From Clostridia bacterium (GTDB taxonomy: Bacteria; Bacillota; Clostridia; Oscillospirales; CAG-272): 14,783 nt of DNA. The notes below the pieces were generated by a model that did no database searches, was not told the origin of the DNA, and saw only the letters and a program-made list of their open reading frames with translations. The stretch lies in the NCBI GenBank assembly GCA_017451975.1, contig JAFTNI010000188.1, forward strand, positions 1-14,783, given 5' to 3'. Position numbers and translations under genes: made by a program. Position 1 is the first letter of the stretch, and each line of letters opens with the position of its first letter. Shown here piece by piece: positions 1 through 6,360 of the stretch.

Positions 1-2111
1 CCCGAGTCAACAGCCGCCTTGTGCTCCATACCCGTTGCAACGATAGGTGCATCGTTGACCATGAGCGGAACTGCCTGCTTCTGCATGTTTGATCCCATGA
101 GTGCACGGGAGTTGTCGTCGTTTTCAAGGAAAGGAATGAAAGAGGTTGCAACGGACACAACCATCTTGGGGGATACGTCCATATAATCCGCTTCGGAGGG
201 GTCTACCTCAAGGATCTCTGCACGGCGGCGTGCTGTGATCTTCTTGTTTACGAAGCGCATATTTTCGTCAAGAGGCTCGTTTGCCTGAGCAACGGTAAAT
301 CCGTCCTCCTGATCTGCGGACATATATTCGATCTCATTGGTAACAACACCGGTTGCCTTGTCGATCTTACGGTAAGGTGCCTCGATAAAGCCGTAATCGT
401 TTATCTTTGCATAGCTTGCAAGATAGGAGATAAGACCGATGTTGGGACCTTCGGGAGTCTCGATAGGACACATACGTCCGTAGTGGGTGTAGTGTACGTC
501 TCGAACCTCGAAGGATGCTCTGTCACGGGAGAGACCTCCGGGACCCAGAGCGGAAAGGCGGCGCTTATGAGTAAGCTCTGCCAGGGGGTTATTCTGATCC
601 ATGAACTGAGACAAGGGAGATGCTCCGAAGAGGTCTCTGATCGCAGTTGTGATGGGTCTGATGTTTACAAGTGATTCGGGGGAGAGGTTTTCGCTGTCCT
701 GAGTGGTCATTCTCTCCTTAACGATCTTATCCATTCTGGAGAAACCGATGCGGAGCTGGTTCTGGATAAGTTCGCCAACCGCGCGGATACGGCGGTTGCC
801 GAGGTGGTCGATATCGTCGGGTGTGCCGATACCGTGGGAAAGACAGATAAGGTAGTTGATAGAAGCAAAAATATCGTCTTTCGTAATGTGCTTGGGGGAA
901 AGCTCTGCTACGCGTTCCTTAGCTTCTTTTTTGATAGCTTCGAAATCGCCGCCAAACTGCTCAAGCATTTCAAGGAAGAGGGAAAGCTTAACTTTTTCGT
1001 TGATGCCCACTTCGCGAAGGTCGCAGCCAAATACCGCTGCGGGGTCTATCATGCCGTTGCCGAAGACCTTGATTTCCTTGCCTTCTTCGATTTCAACGTA
1101 CGCTTCGTTAACACCGGAGTTTTCAACAGACATAGCTTCGTCGAACGTAAGCACTTCGCCTGCGCCGAAGAGAATTTCGCCCGTGATAGGGTTGATAATG
1201 GGGCGTGTAAGCTTTCTGCCTGCAATACGCTTGCCTATGGCAACCTTCTTATCGAACTTGTAGCGGCCTACGTTTCCGAGGTCGTAACGCTTGGGGTCGA
1301 AGAAAAGGTTGTTGAGAAGGAGCTGTGCGCTTTCAACAAGCGGGGGTTCGCCGGGGCGCATTTTCTTATATATTTCTTTGAGCGCTTCTTCGTAAGGTGT
1401 TGTGCCGTTCTTTTCGGCCTCATTCTGCATACCGTCTTTTTCAAGAGTTATGAGAATTTTGGGGTCCTCACCGAAATACGTTTTGATATCGGTGGAGGTA
1501 GAGGTAGCCTCGTCGAGCGCGCGTATAAGCGTGGTAACGGGGATTTTGCGGTTCTTGTCGATCTTAACATAGAAAACGTCGTTCATATCCGTTTCATATT
1601 CAAGCCAAGCGCCGCGGTAAGGTATAACCGTGCCGGCATAGTTATTTTTGCCGACTTTATCGGTCTGAACTTCATAGTACATACCGGGGGAACGAACGAG
1701 CTGCGAAACAACGACACGCTCCGCGCCGTTGATAACGAACGTTCCTGTTTCTGTCATAAGCGGGAAATCGCCCATGAAGATATCCTGCTGTTTTACTTCG
1801 CCCGTGGACTTATTCGTAAGTCTTACGGTAACGCGCAAGGGTGCGGCATAGTTTACGTCGCGTTCCTTGCATTCCTCAACGGAATATTTGGGTGTTTCGC
1901 TGAGCGTATAGTCAACGAATTCGATAACGAGGTTACCTGCGTAATCGACGATAGGTGAAACTTCGGTAAGCACATCCGAAATGCCCTTTTCAAGAAGCCA
2001 CTTATAAGACTTCTTCTGGATGTCGAGAAAATCCGGCATCTCCAAAATCTGGTCGACTTTGGCAAAAGACATTCTCGTAACTTTACCAAGCTGTCTGGGT
2101 TTTGTTCTCAA
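1..2111 (-). CDS. rpoB: RNA polymerase beta subunit, N-terminal ~703 residues (3' end cut by window edge)
   Basis: Catalytic beta subunit of the core RNA polymerase. Translating the complement from 2111 gives an uninterrupted frame to the window edge. The rifampicin-binding cluster lies at about 539-627 (roughly codons 494-524) and reads SQFMDQNNPL, then THKRRLSALGPGG. Asp, His and Ser are present at the positions equivalent to E. coli 516, 526 and 531, which suggests a drug-sensitive type. It is followed by RPO-typical PIETPEGPNIGLISYL. The start is TTG at 2111: GGAG lies 8 nt upstream and the protein begins with MRTKPRQLGK. B. subtilis rpoB also starts with TTG. An in-frame GTG at 2120 sits too close to the GGAG, and the first in-frame ATG (codon 14) has no ribosome site. 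No rplL precedes it here: the upstream neighbour is the divergent alaS. rpoC is expected beyond the left edge. Confidence 0.97.
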   Translation of the reverse strand, partial: MRTKPRQLGKVTRMSFAKVDQILEMPDFLDIQKKSYKWLLEKGISDVLTEVSPIVDYAGNLVIEFVDYTLSETPKYSVEECKERDVNYAAPLRVTVRLTNKSTGEVKQQDIFMGDFPLMTETGTFVINGAERVVVSQLVRSPGMYYEVQTDKVGKNNYAGTVIPYRGAWLEYETDMNDVFYVKIDKNRKIPVTTLIRALDEATSTSTDIKTYFGEDPKILITLEKDGMQNEAEKNGTTPYEEALKEIYKKMRPGEPPLVESAQLLLNNLFFDPKRYDLGNVGRYKFDKKVAIGKRIAGRKLTRPIINPITGEILFGAGEVLTFDEAMSVENSGVNEAYVEIEEGKEIKVFGNGMIDPAAVFGCDLREVGINEKVKLSLFLEMLEQFGGDFEAIKKEAKERVAELSPKHITKDDIFASINYLICLSHGIGTPDDIDHLGNRRIRAVGELIQNQLRIGFSRMDKIVKERMTTQDSENLSPESLVNIRPITTAIRDLFGASPLSQFMDQNNPLAELTHKRRLSALGPGGLSRDRASFEVRDVHYTHYGRMCPIETPEGPNIGLISYLASYAKINDYGFIEAPYRKIDKATGVVTNEIEYMSADQEDGFTVAQANEPLDENMRFVNKKITARRRAEILEVDPSEADYMDVSPKMVVSVATSFIPFLENDDNSRALMGSNMQKQAVPLMVNDAPIVATGMEHKAAVDS

Positions 2112-2148
2112 TACAATCACTCCATTCAAACATTTTGTGAGTCGCGCC

Positions 2149-2169
2149 TCCGCCGCCCTTTGCGGCGGA
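2149..2169 (-). promoter_or_regulatory. GC-rich hairpin in rpoB 5' leader
   Basis: TCCGCCGC (2149-2156) pairs perfectly with GCGGCGGA (2162-2169) around a 5-nt loop. It lies about 38 nt before the rpoB TTG, inside a leader of about 145 nt. No T-run follows it in the direction of rpoB transcription, so it is not a simple terminator. A role in mRNA stability or processing, or in regulation, is possible but unproven. Confidence 0.45.
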
Positions 2170-2263
2170 AAATTGTATTCAATAGCCTGAAGTGCTCTGT
2201 TTTGGTTTGATTTACGTTATACTTTCAAAAAACGACACTACAAGCATTATAATGCAGTATGTA

Positions 2264-2292
2264 ATTATATCACAAGTTTTTTTCCGTGTCAA
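2264..2292 (-). promoter_or_regulatory. Consensus sigma-A promoter of rpoB
   Basis: On the minus strand, TTGACA (complement of 2287-2292) is followed by exactly 17 nt and then TATAAT (complement of 2264-2269), which is a perfect match to the housekeeping consensus. The predicted start is near 2257, giving an untranslated leader of about 145 nt before the TTG at 2111. It shows that rpoB can be transcribed independently of any upstream ribosomal protein genes. Confidence 0.85.
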
Positions 2293-2340
2293 GCATATTT
2301 TTTATTTTTCATCAAATAATATTTACTTTTATTTAATATA

Positions 2341-2369
2341 TTGACTTTTTAACTTAATAACAATATAAT
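2341..2369 (+). promoter_or_regulatory. Sigma-A promoter of alaS
   Basis: TTGACT (2341-2346) is followed by 17 nt and TATAAT (2364-2369). The predicted start near 2376 leaves a leader of about 66 nt. Several overlapping TATAAT-like words follow (2369-2385), so the exact start could shift. The site does not overlap the rpoB promoter: the two -35 boxes are about 48 nt apart, back to back. Confidence 0.75.
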
Positions 2370-2441
2370 ATAATTATAATATAATGGGAACTATGGGCTT
2401 ATGCCCTTCCCCCACATTCTAAACTAATGAGGTTAAAAATT

Positions 2442-5090
2442 ATGCAATGGACATCCCTTAACGACTTGCGCGCAAAGTACCTTGATTTCTTTGAATCCAA
2501 GGGCCACCTGAGCCGCGGAAGCTACCCCCTCGTGCCCGAAAGCGATAAATCGCTCCTGCTTATAGTTGCAGGCATGGCACCGCTCAAAAAATATTTCACA
2601 GGCGAAGCAGAACCGCCCCGCAGACGTATGGCAACCTGCCAGAAGTGCATCCGCACGAACGATATAGAGCACGTTGGCTTCACGGCGCGCCACGGCACGT
2701 TCTTTGAAATGCTCGGCAACTTCTCTTTCGGCGATTATTTCAAAGAAGAAGCGCTCGAATGGGCTTGGGAATTTCTCACAAAAACGCTCGAAATCCCCGG
2801 CGAGCTTCTCTGGCCCTCCGTTTACGAGGAAGACGACGAAGCATATAACATCTGGAAAGATAAAATAGGCGTAAAGGAAGAACACATCGTTCGCCTTGGC
2901 AAAGCCGATAACTTCTGGGAGCACGGAAGCGGCCCCTGCGGCCCCTGCTCCGAAATCTATTTCGACCGCGGCGAAAAATACGGCTGCGGAAGCCCCAACT
3001 GCCGCCCCGGCTGCGATTGCGACAGATACATGGAAATCTGGAACAACGTATTTTCCCAGTTCAATAACGACGGCGCGGGTAACTACACAGAGCTTGCAAC
3101 GAAAAATATAGACACAGGTATGGGCCTTGAGCGTCTTGCTTGCATTATGCAGGGCGTAGACAATATGTTCGAGGTAGACACGGTTCGCAACATTATCGCC
3201 GCAGTAAGCGAAAAAGCAGGTGTTAACTACAAGGAAAACGAAAAAGCAGACGTTTCCCTTCGCATCATCGCAGACCATGCGCGCGCTTCTGCCTTCCTTA
3301 TTGCAGACGGCGTTATGCCCTCTAACGAAGGCCGCGGCTACGTGCTTCGCCGCCTTATGAGAAGAGCTTGCCGCCACGGCAGAATTCTCGGCATAAAGGG
3401 CGCGTTCCTCTATGACGTTATGGCGGTTGTGGCTCGTGAAAACAAGCCCGCTTACCCCGAGCTCACGGAAAAGCTCGATTATATCCAGAAGATAGTGCGC
3501 ATGGAAGAAGAACGCTTTAACGCAACGGTTGAAGCAGGCATGAACCTTCTCGAAAACCTTATTTCCGCGGCAAAAGCGGAAGGAAAAGCAGAGCTTGCCG
3601 GTGCAGACGTTTTCAAGCTTTCGGACACATACGGATTCCCCCTCGACCTCACGCGTGAAATCGCAGAGGAAAACGGCATAGGCATAGACGAAAAAGGCTT
3701 TGAAGAAAACCTGCTCGAGCAGAAACAGCGCGCACGTGCAGCACGCGGCAATATCAGCGGCTGGGACGAAAGCATGAACTCCCTTGTAGACGGCTTCGAA
3801 GCAACAGAATTCGTTGGCTACGAAAACATGGCAGCAGACGGCAAAATCGTAGGTATTATCGATAGCGAAACAGACGAGCTTTGCGATAGCGCAAGCGACG
3901 ATTCCTTCTCCCCCAAAAAAGTGGTTATAATCACGGATAAAACCGTATTCTACGGCGAAGGCGGCGGCGAGGTTGGCGATACTGGCGTTATCACGGGCGA
4001 AAGCGGCAAGGCTTACGTTTCCGATACAAAGAAAAAAGACGGCGTTTATATGCATATCTGCACAATGGCAGAGGGCACGCTTTCCACGGGCGAAACGGTT
4101 ACGCTTTCGCTTTACGAAAAACGCCGCGCAGCTATTTCCCGCAACCACTCGGCCGTTCACCTTCTCGATGCGGCTCTTCGCCGCGTGCTCGGCACACACA
4201 TTCAGCAGGCGGGCTCCTTTGTAAACGAAAAGGTTGCACGATTCGACTTCACGCATTTTGCGGCTGTTACGGCAGATGAGCTTAAAGAGGTAGAACGCCT
4301 CGTTAATGAAAAAATTCTCGAAGGCATCGCGGTAGATACTTTTGAAACAGATATAGAAAGCGCAAAAAAATCTGGTGCTATCGCTCTCTTCGGCGAAAAA
4401 TACGGCGCAACGGTTCGCGTTGTAAAAATGGGTGACTTCTCTGCAGAGCTTTGCGGCGGTGCACACGTCGACAATACCGCAAAGATAGGTATGTTCAAAA
4501 TTCTTTCCGAAAGCTCTGTTGCGGCAGGCACACGCCGTATAGAGGCTATAACGGGCATGGAAGCATACGATTATGCTTGCAGCAAAACGGCAACGGTGGC
4601 AAGCACCATGTCTGCACTCAAAGCAAATAACGAAGGCGAAATCAAAACGAAAATCGCTTCTCTCGAAGCAGAGCTCAAGGAAGCAAAACGCGCGCTTGAG
4701 GAAGCTAACCTCAAGCTTGCAAAAGCAGGCGTTGCGGCAATGCTCGCTGGTGCTACCGTGCTTGAAAACGGCATAAAGGTTGTTTCTATGGAAACCGATA
4801 TGCCCATGAACACGCTCCGCGCGCTCGGCGACGATATCAAGGCAAGCGACGATAATATCGTGGCGGCGCTTTCCTCTCTCGTCGGCGGCAAGCTCACAAT
4901 ATGCTGCGTATGCGGCAAGAACGCCGTTAAAGCAGGCGTTAAAGCACCCATCGTGCTTAAAGGTATTGCAAAATACGTTGGCGGTGGCGGCGGCGGCAGA
5001 CCCGACAGCGCAACGGCAGGCGCAAAAGACCCCTCGAAGCTTGGCGAAGCTTTCGCGGCTCTCCCCTCTATCGTAGCGGAAATAAAATAA
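2442..5090 (+). CDS. alaS: Alanyl-tRNA synthetase
   Basis: Cytoplasmic class II synthetase that charges tRNA-Ala, 882 residues, the normal full length. The N-terminal catalytic core shows the class II region FEMLGNFSFGDYFK, preceded by RTNDIEHVGFTARHGT. A Cys-rich stretch (CGSPNCRPGCDC) lies near residues 181-194. The editing domain has HSAVH (569-573) and CGGAH (671-675), the paired His/Cys metal-site motifs that clear mischarged Ser and Gly. A coiled-coil stretch follows at about 725-770. The C-terminal C-Ala/DHHA1 domain has the glycine-rich GGGGGGRPDSATAGA near 847. An in-frame ATG at 2427 lies 15 nt upstream, but GAGG at 2429-2432 is placed correctly (9 nt) only for 2442. The resulting MQWTSLNDLRAKYLDFFESKGH matches the usual family N-terminus. 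It is complete and probably cotranscribed with hinT, 90 nt downstream. Confidence 0.98.
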   Translation: MQWTSLNDLRAKYLDFFESKGHLSRGSYPLVPESDKSLLLIVAGMAPLKKYFTGEAEPPRRRMATCQKCIRTNDIEHVGFTARHGTFFEMLGNFSFGDYFKEEALEWAWEFLTKTLEIPGELLWPSVYEEDDEAYNIWKDKIGVKEEHIVRLGKADNFWEHGSGPCGPCSEIYFDRGEKYGCGSPNCRPGCDCDRYMEIWNNVFSQFNNDGAGNYTELATKNIDTGMGLERLACIMQGVDNMFEVDTVRNIIAAVSEKAGVNYKENEKADVSLRIIADHARASAFLIADGVMPSNEGRGYVLRRLMRRACRHGRILGIKGAFLYDVMAVVARENKPAYPELTEKLDYIQKIVRMEEERFNATVEAGMNLLENLISAAKAEGKAELAGADVFKLSDTYGFPLDLTREIAEENGIGIDEKGFEENLLEQKQRARAARGNISGWDESMNSLVDGFEATEFVGYENMAADGKIVGIIDSETDELCDSASDDSFSPKKVVIITDKTVFYGEGGGEVGDTGVITGESGKAYVSDTKKKDGVYMHICTMAEGTLSTGETVTLSLYEKRRAAISRNHSAVHLLDAALRRVLGTHIQQAGSFVNEKVARFDFTHFAAVTADELKEVERLVNEKILEGIAVDTFETDIESAKKSGAIALFGEKYGATVRVVKMGDFSAELCGGAHVDNTAKIGMFKILSESSVAAGTRRIEAITGMEAYDYACSKTATVASTMSALKANNEGEIKTKIASLEAELKEAKRALEEANLKLAKAGVAAMLAGATVLENGIKVVSMETDMPMNTLRALGDDIKASDDNIVAALSSLVGGKLTICCVCGKNAVKAGVKAPIVLKGIAKYVGGGGGGRPDSATAGAKDPSKLGEAFAALPSIVAEIK

Positions 5091-5097
5091 TAAAAGC

Positions 5098-5112
5098 TCC
5101 CGCTTTGCGGGA
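5098..5112. other. Small hairpin after alaS
   Basis: TCCCGC (5098-5103), loop TTT, GCGGGA (5107-5112). Read rightward it is followed by ATGACAAAG, with no T-run. Read leftward it is followed by a T-rich stretch ending in the alaS stop region. The word GCGGGAATGAC resembles small intergenic repeats common in bacterial genomes, but only one copy is present here. Confidence 0.4.
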
Positions 5113-5130
5113 ATGACAAAGAAAAAATAA

Positions 5131-5153
5131 CCTCCCGGGCAACCCTCGGGAGG
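5131..5153. other. Strong hairpin in the alaS-hinT gap
   Basis: CCTCCCGGG (5131-5139) pairs with the segment 5145-5153 ending CGGGAGG, nine pairs with one G-T wobble and a 5-nt loop. It lies 10 nt before the hinT ribosome site. Rightward it has no T-run, so alaS transcripts probably continue into hinT. Leftward it is followed by TTATTTTTTC, a terminator-like context on the strand with no gene here. Confidence 0.5.
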
Positions 5154-5180
5154 TACGAATTTAAAGGAGTTATAATATAT

Positions 5181-5525
5181 ATGGTAGAAAATTGCCTTTT
5201 TTGCAAAATAATCGCAGGCGATATCCCCTCTAAAAAAGCTTATGAGGACGATAAAATTCTCGCCTTCTACGATATCGCGCCCCAGGCGCCCGTTCACATT
5301 CTCGTTATTCCGAAAGCGCACATCGCTTGCGTAGACGAAATCAACGAAGCCAATGCAGACATTGTGGCGTATATCTTCACAAAAATCCCCGCTATTGCAA
5401 AAGCGGCGGGCATAGTAAACGGCTACCGCGTTGTTTCCAACTGCGGCGACGATGCTTGCCAATCTGTCAAGCACCTTCACTTCCACATTCTCGGCGGAGC
5501 CGAGCTTTCGGGCGAAATGGCGTAA
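5181..5525 (+). CDS. hinT: HIT-family nucleotide phosphoramidase (HinT-like)
   Basis: Small cytoplasmic histidine-triad hydrolase, 114 residues, the usual HinT/PKCI length. Family members cleave adenosine phosphoramidates and acyl-adenylates; those made by lysyl-tRNA synthetase are a known substrate. The catalytic triad motif HLHFHILGG is at 98-106 (His 98, 100, 102). The N-terminal CLFCKIIAG (C5, C8) is the zinc-type pair, and SKKAYEDDKILAFYDIAPQAPVHILVIPK is the standard fold-spanning stretch (read here as two segments, 17-35 and 36-45). AAAGGAG lies 11 nt before the ATG, slightly long, and no other start is possible nearby. It follows alaS by 90 nt with no rightward terminator or convincing promoter in the gap, so the two are likely one operon. 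It ends at a two-way terminator. Confidence 0.95.
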   Translation: MVENCLFCKIIAGDIPSKKAYEDDKILAFYDIAPQAPVHILVIPKAHIACVDEINEANADIVAYIFTKIPAIAKAAGIVNGYRVVSNCGDDACQSVKHLHFHILGGAELSGEMA

Positions 5526-5540
5526 TTCACAAAAAAACAA

Positions 5541-5566
5541 AGCGCGGTTTAAAGCCGCGCTTTTTT
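5541..5566. terminator. Bidirectional intrinsic terminator between hinT and the convergent membrane gene
   Basis: AGCGCGG (5541-5547) pairs with CCGCGCT (5555-5561), extended by TT/AG pairing, and TTTTTT follows rightward. Leftward the same stem is followed by TTGTTTTTTT (complement of 5531-5540). It therefore serves hinT on the plus strand and the 5568-6254 gene on the minus strand. Confidence 0.9.
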
Positions 5567-5567
5567 A

Positions 5568-6254
5568 TTATTTTTTCTTTTTTCTGTTGGGGTTACCGAA
5601 AATATCAATATCAAAGCCGTCGAATACTTCGCCTTCGGAAAGGAGCGCCGCCACAATCAGCGTAACGATTATAAAAATGCCGAAGCTGAAAAATGAAACC
5701 GTGCGCACAAAAGAGCCCTTCGTGCCGAAAAATTCTTCGTCGTTATCTACAACTCTCAAAGCGATTATGTAGAAGAACATAACAACCGCGGCAAAGAAAA
5801 GGAAACTCCAAAAGGCTTCGCCTTCAATAACCCAATTATAAATTGCAACGCCTGCTATAACTACGTCGAGCACGCAGAAAAGTGTGCATATACGTTTGTT
5901 GCGCTGGTTTACGATAACGAAAACTATCGCGCAGATAAGCGCAAGAACTATGGGGGGCAACGTAGCCGCCAGGAACTGACCGTAATCGGAAGCTTCCCCG
6001 CTTACAAGGTAGTAGGAAGCGGTGGAAAAGCCGCAGCCTATCGTGTTGAGCAGAAACGTTATAATATAAAGGAACTTATAATTTTTAGCTATATTGTGAA
6101 TAGGTATAGCAATAACCATCATAACTATGCCGACGATAACGCCGTACCATTCCTCAAAGAGCGTGATGCCGAAAGTAGCGGCAGATGCGAAAATAAGCAA
6201 CGCTACTGCAGAAAGCAGAAACGTATATATTATATTTTTATTTTGCTGTGTCAT
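5568..6254 (-). CDS. Seven-helix membrane protein of unknown function
   Basis: I do not recognise a family. The 228-residue product is strongly hydrophobic, with seven likely membrane helices at about 8-30, 36-54, 60-82, 97-116, 122-140, 148-166 and 184-206. Positive residues (KNYK after helix 2, NQRNKR after helix 4) suggest a cytoplasmic location for those loops. The C-terminus is acidic (EGEVFDGFDIDIFG) followed by a short basic tail RKKKK. No catalytic motif is visible. AGGAGG lies about 7 nt before the ATG at 6254, and a near-consensus promoter is 30 nt further upstream. It is monocistronic: convergent with hinT, and the GH3 gene upstream has its own promoter. It could be a small transporter, sensor or integral-membrane housekeeping protein, but nothing in the sequence decides this. 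Confidence 0.9.
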   Translation of the reverse strand: MTQQNKNIIYTFLLSAVALLIFASAATFGITLFEEWYGVIVGIVMMVIAIPIHNIAKNYKFLYIITFLLNTIGCGFSTASYYLVSGEASDYGQFLAATLPPIVLALICAIVFVIVNQRNKRICTLFCVLDVVIAGVAIYNWVIEGEAFWSFLFFAAVVMFFYIIALRVVDNDEEFFGTKGSFVRTVSFFSFGIFIIVTLIVAALLSEGEVFDGFDIDIFGNPNRKKKK

Positions 6255-6285
6255 GGTTTTCCTCCTGTTATGGGTAACTAAAATG

Positions 6286-6314
6286 ATTATATCATATTTT
6301 TATATATAAATCAA
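6286..6314 (-). promoter_or_regulatory. Promoter of the seven-helix membrane protein gene
   Basis: On the minus strand, TTGATT (complement of 6309-6314) is followed by 17 nt and TATAAT (complement of 6286-6291). The predicted start is near 6279, about 25 nt before the ATG at 6254. This is the only clear signal in the 106-nt gap. I see no convincing GC-rich terminator for the GH3 gene that ends at 6361. Confidence 0.75.
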
Positions 6315-6360
6315 CAGGAAAAAGCTTAAGAATTAATTAATTTTTTTAAAAATTCACTTT

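Larger units (their letters stand above)
2112..2441. other. Divergent rpoB-alaS intergenic region
   Basis: This is a 330-nt AT-rich gap between the rpoB and alaS starts. It contains a leftward consensus promoter (2264-2292), a GC-rich hairpin in the rpoB leader (2149-2169), a rightward promoter (2341-2369), and a small GGGC/GCCC hairpin (2395-2406) in the alaS leader. The alaS leader is only about 66 nt long, so it cannot hold a T-box. I see no coding sequence with a ribosome site and no rplJ/rplL remnant. Confidence 0.8.

Noticed and set aside
804..1958. 384-codon open frame on the plus strand
   Set aside because: It is antisense to rpoB, whose frame is intact and highly conserved. No start signals are present.
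2083..2133. 16-codon reading frame overlapping the rpoB start in another frame
   Set aside because: It has an ATG but no ribosome site, and nothing shows it is translated. A leader peptide role would be pure speculation.
2376..2441. T-box riboswitch before alaS
   Set aside because: The leader is only about 66 nt and has just a 4-bp hairpin. No T-box sequence, specifier stem or terminator is present.
2433..5540. Open frame of about 1035 codons antisense to alaS and hinT
   Set aside because: It is Cys/Phe/Ala-rich without any fold-like pattern, and is fully explained by the codon bias of the two real genes on the other strand. It has no ribosome site or promoter.
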